The position numbers and the translations under genes are program-made. Source: Onchocerca volvulus (taxonomy: Eukaryota > Nematoda > Chromadorea > Rhabditida > Onchocercidae). Taken from it: a stretch of DNA of 64,000 nucleotides. Positions 1-12,370 of this stretch are shown piece after piece; positions within the stretch are counted from its first letter, which is position 1, and each line of letters starts with the position of its first letter. Location of the stretch: NCBI GenBank assembly GCA_000499405.2, contig HG738137.1, forward strand, positions 13,199,661 through 13,263,660. The letters are read 5' to 3'. The notes beneath the pieces are model-generated. The model was not told the DNA's origin and did not search any database. It saw only the letters and a program-made list of their open reading frames with translations.

Positions 1-508
1 CGAAGAAATGGTATAACTGCCTATAAAAAATTATCATTTAGTTAATTAATGAAGAGTGTAAGCACACATTCGAAAGTAAGATAATAAAACAGATTTAGAT
101 GAAGAAACCAAGATTTAATTATATCAGATTTAATTGTAAATTGTACTGATCTAAAAATAAATCTAGCACAAGTCTTGATATATTTAAGTCTAAGTAAGTC
201 ACTAACTAAGTTTAACATAGGTATTAGCATAAATTAAGATTTCAAATAACAGCAATTACTTAATCCCTATGACTAATGAATTTAATCATTTTAGTAACTT
301 AGGCAAAAAATGTTTGAAATTTCATGTGTAATGAGGTAATTTCCGATTTTCTTTCAATGAGTTTTACCATTCAATCACCCAACTATTGCACGATAAGAGA
401 TATGTTGTTGATAGTAGATATTTGATTTGAAAACTCTAACAGTAACCCATCTTCAACTGGCTATTTTTAATTTTGAAGTTTCAAAACAATTTAGTAAAAT
501 AAAAAATA
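1..508. other. AT-rich noncoding flank
   Basis: I see no exon, RNA gene or repeat in this stretch. It lies just downstream of the stop codon of the minus-strand gene ending at 509, so part of it is probably that gene's 3' untranslated region. Confidence 0.5.
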
Positions 509-3500
509 TCAACGAACAATTTCAGGTTTTGCAGTACTTCCATCAGCACGTAACTCAATTTCTTCGTAAATTTTGTAACAATCGCTAGTGTCATGTATTG
601 CATTTTGAAATGCTGTAATTACCAATGGTCCGATCAAATTGAAGACAGGCGCTTTAAGAAGGATAGCTTCTGATTTTGACTTCCAACGATTTCGTTTCAT
701 TTCTTCTGGAATAAAGATAGAATTCATTTTCTTCAAATTTCATATAAAATATTTGCAAATTCTGCCAAACAGTCTTGGGAAATATTTGCGAACTTTGTTA
801 AATGATCTTGAAACATTTATCAAAAAATTCATGAGTTAAACAAATAATTCAATCTTTCTGTTAATAGAAATCAACGAGACTATTGGTTCATTAATTTATA
901 TGAATAAAATTTAATCTATATAAATAAAATTATAATGCAGAAATATTGTTATCACTCAATAGTTCTTCGTCAATTGATTTGAAATTCTGATACAAAGTTA
1001 TATCTAAATAGGTGCGCATTTCCATATAGATATACTACTTTTTTTTACGTCTCCGTAAGAATAAGTGTGTTTCCTGCCAAAACGCTCAAATCAACAGATA
1101 AACAAAATGAGTTCAATCAATCATAAGACGATATGTTGGAGATCAGAAAAGAAGAAAGGATTTAAAAGATTCGGATTTTGGAACAGAATCAATTTAAATT
1201 CGATGGCGATTCGAGTCCAAAGACAGGCTAGTTTGGGGTTTCTACATCAATACAGCGACAGTTTTACGATGACACAAATCGACCCAGCAATAGAAGCAAA
1301 TCGGCAGTCGACGAATTCTATTTTTCTCTACAAGTAACAAAGGAAGGAATAATTCAGTGAATAATTTGTTTAGTTATTCTCAAATAATTTCGAGGACAGT
1401 TCGGGTGCAATCAAATTGCGTCATCCAAATAATGCCTCGTAGAAAATCAAAGTTAGATCGTCGTATTCGCGTAGCGCAAGTAATGTGACGATTAATTGCA
1501 AATCAAACTGAGGAAGAATGGGCATCAACGGAAAACCAAAGACGACAGTGAATGGTTCAAATGCAAGTAGAACGACATGCAGTCAGACTTAAAAATGGAC
1601 GGTTGAGAGTATGGCTAAGAGTGAATCGATTTGCTGCTGCTTCGCTGGATGTAGAATTTCGTCGTGAACAAAGTTGGATGATCTTTTATTGTATGTGTAA
1701 TCAAATATTCCTAAGCTAACGCTTGAGCAAAAAGGCATTTACGATCAAGTAATGCAAATTGTCAATAACGGGGTTGGAGAAACCTTCCTTTTAAATGTGT
1801 CAGGAGGAACTGATAAAACGTTCCTAATTAGAACTGATAAAACGTTCCTAATTAGCTCAAAATGACAGAATAGTACCAACAATCCGACAATTCAATTGAA
1901 TAGTATTCTTCTCTACCAACGACAAAGGAAAAAATAACCCAATGATCAATTTGCACGGATATTCTTCAATAATTACTTGTTATGAAGAATCATTTTTTTA
2001 TCAATCAATAAAACTTTCCTCAGCAGGATTCATTTCTCTCACACAAGACACAAAAAATCTCTCCACATCTATTGCTAACCTAACCGAATCAGAATAGAAA
2101 GGATGAATCTCCAATCCAATCAAACTACAAATCAAATTACAAAACTATCAGATTTTTCCCCAACACTAGAAATGTGCGTTTTCTCTTTTTCTTTTTTTTT
2201 TTGTTTTCACTTCACCAGATTGAGTCACACCATGTAAATAAAAACATGTGTGTATTCGAATGCAATTTTGTGTCGAAATTTCACAGCAACAAGCAAGAAT
2301 TTTCAGAGATCCAAGATTTCGAACTAGTGTAGATGAGAAGCGTGTTTAAGAATTTTTGGAGATTTAAGATTTTGAACAAACAAACATTTATGTTTTTATT
2401 TATATTAACTAGCTGGAGCCGGTCACGCGAAGCGGGGCTGAGTACAGCTAGTAAATTAATAATTTTCAAAGAAGTTTTTTTTTAAATTAATAGTTCATGA
2501 ATGTTATTCAGGACTATTTGACAAAGTCGATTGATATAACAGTATTTAAATATTGTTTTAAATTAGATTTTCTAGAAAAGGGTTTGCATAGTCATCTTCA
2601 ATGTTTTTATTTCAAACAGTCTGTTAAATATTTCAATTAAAAATTCTATTTTTCTGTTGTATATAGACAACTGCTAAGTAAGCTGAAAATAACTGTAAAA
2701 GCCGAATACGGTAAAAAAATAAGTAAGATCGAATATGGTAGAAAATGAGAAACGAACGCTTTTCTTGGACCAGTCCACCACTACCGAATTTCACCACTTC
2801 TTTACTACTCATAACAGGTTGTTGTAATTTAATTTTCGACCGTTCTAATTCAATTTTTCGATCAATTCGTACATAATCATAGCCAACCCGAACCGATTGT
2901 ACCGTTATTGGAATATTTTTCGTAGTCTGAAGAAACCTTACTACAAAATTTATGGATTTTTAAACATAGTGTATAAGTGATGTTAGCAAAAGAAATGTCA
3001 AACTTTCTACAATTTTAGCATTTATTTTAGAATCAACAAAATGATAAAAACTACCAAGCCTTCTGAATTACATTACGGTAATTGCATTTTTAGAATTGGC
3101 AGAATGATCAGAATGCTTAGGTCGTTCAAATTGTATTGCGGTAGCTACATTAGCTACATTTTTATCTAAGTATTTCAGAAAAAAAAAAAACCTATTCTTT
3201 TTAATAGATTGATTTGACTATGGTTTATCTAATATATATAATTTTTGATCAATCTAATATATACATTCGCTAGTTATGGCAAACAAAAAAAACATAATAA
3301 GGTAATGGTACAATTATTTACTGTAGGAAGAGATTTCATGATTTTAGGCTTTATGGTGATTAATTCCTTGCTTGGATATTTCACACCTGAACCATACAAT
3401 TCTAATATTTCATCAATAAGTAATTTATTCATCGATCGTCCATCAATTTTCTGTACTGTTTGAACTCTTACTGGGCCTGAAATTATTAATCACATTAATG

Positions 3501-6106
3501 GACTTGCTCCATCAACTTAATCAGTATTATTTTGCCTTAATTACAATATTTAATCACTAAAATTAGCATAATTGAGAAAGCAAATGGAAAAAAGCAAAGG
3601 GAACGAATCAAAAATAATTGTATTGTAGTATTTAACTGTTCAGATTTTATAAGCTTTTGTAATGAATAAATTAACGAATAGTTTGCGAAAAATTATGCAA
3701 AATTTTTTCAAAAAACAGTAGCTAGAACTATAACAATTTCATAATTTTATAAATTCATTTAATAAAATAGTCTCTTACCGACAATGAATACATAAGGTGC
3801 GCTAGTAGATGATAAATTTATCTGTGGTTTGATATTTTGTGTACCCTACAAATAATTTTATCATTATTATCAGTAGCATGCCTATCATATTGTTCAACTT
3901 TCTTTATCCCTTTGTTTAACCGTACACCCTTTTTAAACAAATAAAACTTTTACTTAAATTTACTAACTCCTGCGATTTATCTTTCTGTATTGAGATTGTT
4001 TCATGCATTGACAACTTTGATAATTATTCTGTAAAAATAATTATTTATTAACAAGAAATAATCGCAAAAATTATACAATACTTTTAAGCCTTGCGCTGAA
4101 CTTCGCATAAATTGCCGATTTGATCGCATCATTGACTCTAAAACTGTTTCAAATTTTGAAAATTTATTGAATCGAAAATAGATTATGAATTTTTCTTTTA
4201 GGAAAAAAAATTTTTAAGCAGTTTTTTCTTAATTTTCCTTTTTAGCAATTTCTCTTAGCTTTTTTCTTTTATGTTATCAACATCAATAATATCATTCTCT
4301 AAGAGAAATTTCAGGTAAATTTTTTTCAGATTGATCATTATGAAAAAATTAGATATTTCATTAAAAAAAAAAAAAAAAAAAAAAACAGATATTTCAAATC
4401 TCTGGTTAAAAACGAAAATTGCTTGCAAAAACCTCTAACCAGCACTAAAACCACGAATAATTGAAGCTGCCTTTCGTCGAGATTTTTCTCCTAATGGTGT
4501 AATTGGTTCAACAACATTAGTTCTGAAAAAAACAGAGGAAGAAAGAAATTTGAGAAAAATATTTTTTTTAAAATATTTTCTCAACATTGTAAATTATAAT
4601 TTAAAATTTAATAATCAAATTCTAGCAAAATTCATAGCCAATAATGTCTAGCATTCTCAGAATTACACAAATTTCCTGATAACAGACTTCAAGATGATAA
4701 AATACATAATATAAATGATATATTTAGATATTCAGTCTAACTGTTTAAATCATTTGAATTTTTTAATGTTTAACCACTCATTAACTTTTTTTTTTTTTAG
4801 TATATTCGCCATCTAAAATATATTTATTTCTGTTTGATGAAAAATACCCGTAAATTTTTATGTTAAATCTAATATTAAAATTAGACATGTTGTTTATAAA
4901 TTTCTCATAAACTATTTTATTTAAATTTATCAAATCATTTACAAAGAAAAACGAAACTTCAAATATACCGTTGGGTAATATTATCTGGAAATTTTGAAAT
5001 TGTTAAATTACGTGGATTATCCATCAGTAATTTTAACATTCCTTCTATATTATCCATTGAATTACTCACCTGAACATTCCTTTTTTTGCTATTTTAATTT
5101 CTCAATTTTGCCAATAATAATTTTAAAAAGACGAAAGAATTTGGTTCGAATTTTTGGAAAATCCTTTTATCCTTGTTGGATTATTTAACATCAATCATTG
5201 CGTTGTAGCAAAACAATTGCATGAATTTTTGCTTCAGATGAGTAAAAAAAAAAATGTCCATCATGTAGGAAACATATGATTTTATTATTTTGGAACTTAA
5301 ATAATTTTAAGTATTTAATTTTCTTTTTTTTTGATTTTAAGTCCTAAATAATGTTAAGAAAGGAAAAAAAAAGGCAATTATCTGTTCATTTCCTTTTTTT
5401 TTCCTTCTTTTCTTGAAATATATTATAATTCAAAATAGTTGATAAAATTTTCAATATTATCTACAATAGATTGAAAAAAAAATTATTGATAGTAAATAAT
5501 TCTTAAAGTCATTCATTTTTTTTTCTATCAGCCATCTTTTCAGAAAAAAAAGTGTTAAAAATAAAAATAAATTTAATTAAGAGACGAAGATAAGATAGTC
5601 TGGAATAGTTATAAAGAAATTGTGGCAACATTATTGCGGAATAACATTAGCTGAAAATTAAAATAAAGGAGGAAAAAAAAGAAGAAAAAAGAGGGAAAGG
5701 CGAAAATATGAATATCCTTTATGGATTTAATTATTACCAATAATCAGCTAAGAAAAATATGAAATTATGCTTATTTCATTTCTTTTTTTTATTTTTTATT
5801 TATTTATTTGTTTTTTTTTTTTGATCAATTATTTGTAATGCAGTAAAATTTTTTTTTTTGAATTTTATAAAATTTGAAAAAATGATAATGACGCAATATT
5901 TCCAATTTTTCCATTATCACTATTATCAACAGATGATTGTTTTCGATAATAGATGATATTTTGGATATGAAGAAAGATAAAAAAAAAAAAATCGATCGAT
6001 GCAATCTTACAAGATAGTCAGATGCAATAAATGTATCGATAGCGGAAACAACTTGAGAACTTTGAGTAAGACTATCTTCATTCTTGGAGTATTTTTTTCG
6101 ATTCAT
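509..6106 (-). CDS. Uncharacterised multi-exon protein
   Basis: I do not recognise this protein. Exons that keep phase are 6106-6011 (starts MNRKKYSKNEDSL), 5069-4969, 4522-4440, then 3845-3779, 3476-3385, 2926-2758 and 705-509 (ends KPEIVR, stop TGA at 509-511). Splice sites are mostly good (acceptors TTTCAG or TTCAG, donors GTAAGA). The link between 4440 and 3845 is the weak point: a small exon starting at 4298 fits the phase and either leaves by a poor donor (GTTGAT) at 4282, giving one protein of about 273 residues, or runs to a TAA at 4255, giving a 107-residue protein and a separate downstream gene. The product is basic and charged, with no obvious signal peptide, membrane segment or named domain. 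The last exon has a hydrophobic stretch (VFNLIGPLVITAF). The last intron carries a Helitron. Exons are seen directly; the joined model is inference. Confidence 0.55.
1432..1865 (+). pseudogene. Broken Helitron Rep/helicase fragments
   Basis: The first part reads MPRRKSKLDRR and then a basic, Gln-rich stretch (NQTEEEW, VQMQVERHAVRL), interrupted by stops. After further decay a frame from about 1710 reads LEQKGIYDQVMQIVNNGVG followed by SGGTDKTFL. This matches the start of Helitron Pif1-like helicases, where the Walker A loop is GGTGKT; here the invariant second Gly is Asp, so nucleotide binding should be lost. A 24-bp duplication follows at once and the frame stops at 1863-1865. The bulk of the Rep and helicase domains is missing. 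It is a dead remnant of transposon protein, not a host gene. Confidence 0.75.
1807..1854. repeat. 24-bp perfect tandem duplication
   Basis: Two identical head-to-tail copies (1807-1830 and 1831-1854, beginning GAACTGATAAAACG) repeat the residues just after the Walker A Lys in the helicase remnant. The duplication keeps frame. Confidence 0.9.
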
Positions 6107-8375
6107 TTATATGAAACTGGGAAACTTATTAATTCAATTACTGGAAAAATATTTTAGTTGAAATATAATCTCATCACAAATGTCCAAAAGAGAAATTACC
6201 TCCACAGTTATTCTAGTTTGAACTTCTAAAAGACAATAAAGATGCGAAATTGTCGGAATAAAAAGGGAAAAGGAAGGTAATTCTAGTTTCCTTTCATTTC
6301 TAATAATTTTGTTTCTTTCATTCTGATTAAATTCAGCCTAGGCTTTATAATGTTTAACTTTATTTAATAGTTGTGAAAAAGATTTAATAGTTTAAGTGAA
6401 AAAGTGAAAAAGACTTAATGATTTAATAGTCTTTAAAATTCTCCAGCGTAGAAACTGTCAAAACTCATTTAATTATTAATCAGAATATTAAAAATTTACA
6501 GCATCTCTTCCGAATAATGAAAAAGATTTAATAATTTAACAGTCTTTGAAATTCTCCAGCGTAAAAACCATGAAAATTTATTTAATTATTAATCAGAATA
6601 TCAAAAATTTACACCATCCCTTTCGAATATCATTGATAGTTTATTTTCAAGCATTTTTTAATTTTTCATCCAGATCTTTATGAAATATCTCGACTACCAT
6701 ATCATAATTTCTGATATTTTAAAAACGTTTATCAAGGAAAACATCATTTATTTCAATTTCAAGCTTATTTCTAGATTAACAGTTTAACTCATCACTAAAG
6801 TTAAAGCATATAATGTTTCGTGGAGTTCTCATATATCAAAAATGCTAAAATAACTACTTTACCACCTATATGATGCAAATATTTTCCAATTGCCAATTTC
6901 ACGCTACCCAAATTATTTTAAAATTAAATTCTCAAATTGATCATATCAAGCTAAAGCTTTCGCATCCTTTCGTTAAATTCATACGATTGTGCTCGATAAA
7001 CACAACTATTTTATGCACTTCAGACGAACTGATCCACTTCGTTGCTAAACAGCTGCAGAAATAATTCACAAATCGACCGCGCTCAATGAAAAGAAGCCAA
7101 CAGCAAGGATACACCCACAAACAACTGATGATACACAATGAGTATTCACCAAAAATTTCTTGATATTTATTGAAATTTTATACAGCCAAATGTTTACAAC
7201 TTTAATAAACCAAAAAATATTTGGAAATTGAATTTGATAAATCTCATCTTCCTATAGGCATGAACTATGATTCAATTGTCCATCTCATGTAATTAAACGC
7301 TATAGTATGATGTTCTCACATACGTATGTATAAGTTTTCATCCAAGTAACATTGGACCGAAACAACCTCAAGCATTTGATGTTTGAAAACACCTCATATC
7401 ATTAAAATTCTTTTCTATCTGCAAAAATTTATCTCGGTACTAGATTGAACCGATCATAAGCCAAAATATACCTAGAGCATTAGCGATCTTTTCCGAATGC
7501 ATAACTCAAAGCTATGCCAATCCAGCATTCGAGGAAACGTAACGACAAAAGGAAAAGGGAAATTTCTCTCGCATACATAAACACATATACACATAGGTAA
7601 GCGTACTAATTTAATTCTTTCTTAACGTTAAATATAAAATTCCTGAATTTTGGGAATTTCTTAATTGCTACAAATATCAATCCAAATTATATGCAGTGCT
7701 CAATTCAAAATGATATAATATTCATCGAAAGAAAAAAAATAAAAAAACACTTTACTGGACATTTCTTCTCAAAGTGTTAAAACGTATCGATTGATACAAA
7801 GAACATGAAAAAAAAAAAAAAAAAATTAAAACTTCGCAAAATTGTGATAGTAACAGCACAAAAAACCGACATTCAAACACGCATATGCGCACACATTCAC
7901 ACATTATATGTATTTTCTTCTATATAATGCGCTACATTATGGCGATTGCTCTATTTATTGGAATTTTATCTATCGATTTTTCTAATTTTTTCTTTTATTT
8001 AGTTGAAGCATATCTTACAGAGTTAAAATGATCAAATCCTAGTGGGAGGAAATTATAAGGAAAACGAAGAAAAACGGGGATGAGGAAAATATATGTGGAT
8101 AAAAACTCCGTACACTCACATCCACACACATTGCGAGACACAATAAAACAAATCAAATTATGCACACAAGTTTTGCGCGATTCGCCTGAGATCACAAAAA
8201 AAAGGATGAAAGTGTCATATAGAAACTGGACCAAAATTGATCAAAGAATAATGGTACGGTTAATTACATGACTTCCCACAGAACATCAAAACGTCAACAT
8301 GGAAAAGAGAGACAAAAAACACCGAAACTATTTAGATGACATATTTTGTTTGTCGCTGTTGATGCTTGCAGGAGC
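6107..8375. other. Intergenic region
   Basis: No convincing coding exon. It holds a 113-bp tandem duplication near 6406 and poly-A tracts. The upper end is probably the 3' untranslated region of the HMG gene on the minus strand; a reverse-strand AATAAA lies near 7995-8000. Open frames around 6870-7138 and 8080-8271 show no domain or splice support. Confidence 0.5.
6406..6631. repeat. 113-bp tandem duplication
   Basis: Copy one runs 6406-6518 and copy two from 6519 to about 6631. They share AGTCTTTRAAATTCTCCAGC at a 113-base offset, then TTTAATTATTAATCAGAATA. A partial third start (GTGAAAAAGATTTAATAG) lies just upstream at about 6373. The copies have diverged by scattered substitutions. Confidence 0.85.
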
Positions 8376-9300
8376 CTATTGCTTGTTTTTGTATGCGGCT
8401 ATTTCCCTCTCGTACCTTTTCTTATCTTCTTCCGCTCGTTTCTCCCATTGCTGAAATTCACAGTTTTGCAAAATATATTATTAATCAAAGTCATCTAATT
8501 AAGAAACAATAATAAAAAGCAGACAATAAAATTCACTATCCTTTATTCATTACTCATCATGAAGTGAGTTGTAAGAGTCGAAATGGCACTTCCCATCCAC
8601 TCTTTTGTGTCACAAAACAGTAGACATAAAAACTTAAAAATAAAAACAAAACTAGGATATCTTGAAAACGAAAGTGGAAATTCGTAACACATCTTCAACA
8701 AATATGGAAAAATGTTCACAAGAATATAAGGCAGAATTTTCTTGAAGACTAAATAGTTGCTCAATAATTTTTTTGAAGACTAAATAGTTGCAAATAGTTG
8801 CTATTAAATAATATTCGTTCCAAAAGATATTAACAACATATCAGATTTAACCTCTTTTCGCAATTAGATATGACACTTGACCAAAACTAGTGGATGAAAT
8901 GCTTTTATATTTGCATTCATTGACTAAATCTAGACGTTAGAAATGCTTGTCACACTACAAATGTGTTACATTTCTGCCGAATCAAGCCTTGCTTTTATTT
9001 GGTATGCTTTAATCATGCGGTATTATTGTCTAACCAATATATTTCCACTATGATGTTTTCTCTTTTTTTCTTATCATTTGTTATCATGAATAAGAAACTA
9101 ACTGATTTGTCTGTCATCGCTGCCCATTCGATACCCGCAGCTTTAGCAACATCACCCACACTCATACCGGGCTTCTTGATTCGATCACGATTCTCGTTCA
9201 TCCAAATGAAAAAAGCTGACATTGCACGTTTAGGGGCATTTGGATCTTTCATTTTTTTGACTGCTTTTGGTTTCTTACCATCGACAGTTGCTTTCCCCAT
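8376..9300 (-). CDS. hmg-1.1: Single HMG-box protein (HMGB-like)
   Basis: A small chromatin protein that should bind and bend DNA without sequence specificity. Exon 1 is 9300-9103 (66 codons) and exon 2 is 8450-8376 (24 codons plus TAG), joined in phase 0 with donor GTTAGT and acceptor TTTCAG. The 90-residue product has a short Lys-rich leader ([16 protein letters not shown]) and then one HMG box from about residue 18: [19 protein letters not shown], the [15 protein letters not shown] helix, WAAMTDKS, and in exon 2 [20 protein letters not shown]. Length and layout match the approximately 95-residue nematode HMG-1.1 type, with no second box and no acidic tail. The ATG at 9300 was chosen because it lies seven bases after GCAACAG, a plausible spliced-leader acceptor, and the box is complete from there. 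The helix-one aromatics are conserved. The symbol is by similarity to the C. elegans protein recalled from knowledge. Confidence 0.9.
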
Positions 9301-10239
9301 ATCTTCTGTTGCTTTCAAACTATTACAGTTGTAATCAATAACGAAATACCAATTAAACTGCAACAAATAATATTCCATCAACTAATATAAATGATAACAC
9401 AAAACGAAACACTACCGCCAACGAGAACAAAGATTGCAAAGCACTGATCCATAACAATGAAGATGACGACAAACCAACTCAACGAATCACAATTCTATCA
9501 CCCCATATTCAAAACTTTTCATTTTCCTGTCCCCATCTTCCTTCACATTTCTCGATAATGACGACTGAATGTAATGAGTGTCACGACATATTATGGCTAA
9601 GAGATAATGCGTAGGAACAAATTCAAAAACGGTCGAACGTACAGAAATTAACATCGCCATGCAAATAATATCAAATCTCGAAAACAAACAAAATTAATTA
9701 AATGAAAAAAACTACGAAAACATAGTATGAGATGATACGCAACTAAAATCTGTAATAAAATATTATAAATTAATTCCTTCTATATCACAACTTCATATCA
9801 TCACCTACCGAAATATTGCATCATAATCCCAAAATTCAGTCATCAAAAAGTGGAATTTTAGTTTTATGAAAGGCGCACTCACAATATCAACTGTTTCTTC
9901 AATCCATTTTTTCCTCGCATCTATCTCCAGTCAATAATTTTGATTCCATTTGGTCAAAAACTTTTCTCTTTTCAAAATAACAAATTAAATTGCAAAATCA
10001 ATCACAAAAACAAAAATCAAAATGAAAATTCCAAAAAAAAAAAAAAAAAATTTTTGAAAACAGAATAAAAATCAAGTTAAATGCTACAAATAAAAAATTA
10101 TACTTAGTAATAATAATAATAATATCGTTGTTGATAATTTAGCCTGGCCTGGAAATGAACTGAATAGAAATGAAATGCAATGAAACAGAATGGCATGGCA
10201 TGGCATAACTTGCCACCATCACAATGCCATCATCCTATG
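9301..10239. other. Upstream region of the HMG-box gene
   Basis: No exon is supported. It lies 5' of the minus-strand HMG gene and should hold its promoter. Poly-A tracts occur near 10035. The open frame at 9487-9687 on the minus strand has no domain and poor coding character. Confidence 0.4.
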
Positions 10240-10538
10240 AAACGAAATGCACACAACACACAACACACAACACACACACACACACACACACACATACATA
10301 CATACATACATATATATATATACACATATAGATACACACAAATACACATACACACACATAAAACGCACCCATTTGTCGTCGTTGTCGTCCATTATTCCCT
10401 CAGCCTTCCCTCCTCTCTCGAGTTGGAACCCTCCAAGTCGTCCCTTTCGTTACTGCCACAGCCTCCTTTCGACGCCATTGTCGTAATGCTAAAAGAAACC
10501 CAACAATCCCACCAGCATCAGCACTAAAATCAACACTA

Positions 10539-10570
<32 letters not shown>

Positions 10571-11625
10571 ACACACACATCTTCAAAAAGGAAGGCAAAA
10601 ATCGTTCGTACCTTCTTTCCTTCTCCCTTCGTCCTCCCTATCGTCTACTTCCCCCTTCCCTTCCACTTCTCAATAACATATGTGTGTGTGTGTGTCTGTC
10701 TGTCCGTTTGTATGATGTGGCATTTCAGAGATAGGTACTTCTACTACTATTTGCCAGCACAATTGCCCCAGCATTTGCTGCTCTTCAGTTATTACCCTTT
10801 GTTTGCCACATAATACATAAATACACACATACACATACGCATACATACATGCACATACACAATAATCCATTCCCATAAACTGCCCAAATTACATGTACTG
10901 AAGCTATTTAACTGATACACGCACATACACTCACATACACACATACATATGTATATATACCACTTGCATTAATTTAAGGGACGGACTGATGTACAGACTC
11001 ACTGCTCACTACATAAATCTTGATTCACTATAAATTTCAATAGCCTAGAGAGGTGACAGACGGACAAATCGACACACACATATACACACACATACTTCAA
11101 TGTACTTCATAGATTTATTTTTTCAATAGTCAGAAGAGATTTTATAGACAGACGGACAAAAGACACACACATATATACACATTTTGATAAAGGGACTTAC
11201 ATATAATCATTGGTGATATATATTTCCACATATATAGATGAACAAAAACCCATGATTACCGAAACATACAAATGCAAATGCGCATACACATAACTTGCAC
11301 ATGCACATGCAAGAACATGTATACTTGCATGCATTTGCATACATTTACATACAGACCACCTACTATATATATACATATGTATACTCATACACACATACAC
11401 ACCTACATAATTTCATTCTACACACCACATGTGCACAACATACACATACATGCTGCCGCATATATATAACTCAAATACAAGTATATTTACAGACATACAC
11501 TCACATACATGTACACACATGCATGTATATGCACCCCCACTACATACACACACACATGACAGCACACACCCACCACATACACGAACACACATCCACATAC
11601 AGACATACACAAAGCAATGCAGTAA
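10240..11625. repeat. AC/CATA/TA simple-sequence block
   Basis: About 1.4 kb dominated by ACAC, CATA and TATA runs on the plus strand. Pure cores include a compound (CA)n-(CATA)n-(TA)n tract at about 10258-10335, (CA)n at about 10536-10580 and (TG)n at 10681-10694. Between them lie imperfect ACACATACATACAC-type repeats to 11625. Two pyrimidine-rich islands (about 10400-10470 and 10605-10675) interrupt it. Long His/Thr/Tyr-rich open frames here are by-products of the repeat. Confidence 0.9.
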
Positions 11626-11685
11626 GCAACAATGAGGAAATGAATATGTGGAGAAGTGAATGGAAGCGAAGAAGAATGAAAGAAT

Positions 11686-11707
11686 GGGCGGGCGGGCGGG
11701 CGATGGG
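11686..11707 (+). other. G-quadruplex motif
   Basis: Four GGG runs separated by single C bases (11686-11700), then a fifth GGG at 11705-11707. This meets the usual intramolecular G-quadruplex pattern with one-base loops. It stands out in this AT-rich window and lies about 0.7 kb upstream of the sulfotransferase start. Confidence 0.8.
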
Positions 11708-11749
11708 CGAAAGGTTAGTTTTGGCGCGAAACAGCTGATTAATGGTAAT

Positions 11750-11832
11750 GAGGGACCATCTCAGATAGAATGTTCTAGAATGGATTGATGGTTGTTTCTA
11801 TCATATGAAGAGATAAAATGAGATGGTCCCTC
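11750..11832. repeat. 83-bp element with 14-bp inverted ends
   Basis: GAGGGACCATCTCA at 11750-11763 is perfectly repeated in reverse at 11819-11832. A second inner pair (GATAGAA at 11764 and TTCTATC at 11796) extends the pairing after a bulge. It could be a tiny MITE or a transcribed hairpin. No clear target-site duplication is visible. Confidence 0.7.
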
Positions 11833-12167
11833 CTGGATTATTTCTAAATGAACACAAAGAGAGCTTGGAGAAATTCACAAAAAAAAGGATCGATTTTAGA
11901 AATTTAATATGTGAAATTTAATAAAAATTCATTTTAGCTATAATTGCAAGAAAATTATTCGGAATTGTTTAAATTTTTGGAAATCCGCAAAATTCGAAAA
12001 GTTAATTTCAGAGAAGATGTGAAATTTAATGGAAATCCATTTTGACTATACTTGCAAGGAATTGTTTAAATTTCTAAAAATCTTTCCTTCTTTTGCAGTA
12101 ATTTCTGAATTGATTGTTTCATAATTGCTTATATTGACCATTTTATAATTATAACAACTGGACACAA

Positions 12168-12180
12168 AGGTCAAAGGTGA
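12168..12180 (+). promoter_or_regulatory. DR1-type nuclear receptor site
   Basis: AGGTCAAAGGTGA is two direct AGGTCA-like half-sites with one base between, the DR1 pattern bound by HNF4/RXR-type nuclear receptors. A reverse half-site (TTGACC) lies 28 bases upstream. It is about 190 bases before the proposed sulfotransferase start codon. Function is inferred. Confidence 0.35.
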
Positions 12181-12370
12181 GACATCGCACTGGAAATTTT
12201 ATATATCCGGATCGACTAGGTGTTAAATTTTATTCGAGGAATAGCAAGAACGAGAAGCGAAATAGGAATGCTCCGCGTTTTCCAAGCTTTCACTACTTAC
12301 ACTGAGATGAAGAGCGAGATCTCTTCAGGGATTTCTCGGATTTTTTCCTCGGATTTGTTAAGACACGAGG

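Larger units (their letters stand above)
915..2451 (+). mobile_element. Decayed Helitron in a host intron
   Basis: The element begins with TC (TCTATATAAATAAAAT) after an A and ends with CTAG before a T, the classic Helitron ends and A/T insertion site. Near the 3' end a GC-rich segment (CACGCGAAGCGGGG) in otherwise AT-rich DNA sits where Helitrons carry their terminal hairpin. Both ends match other copies in the window (49192, 49466, 51414-51421). Inside are broken remains of the element's protein, including a Pif1-type helicase stretch. It sits in the last intron of the minus-strand gene at 509-6106. A weak internal duplication links about 1305-1405 with 1885-1980. Confidence 0.75.

Noticed and set aside
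10180..11738. Long His/Thr/Tyr-rich open frames
   Set aside because: They come from the AC/CATA simple-sequence block, which lacks stops in several frames.
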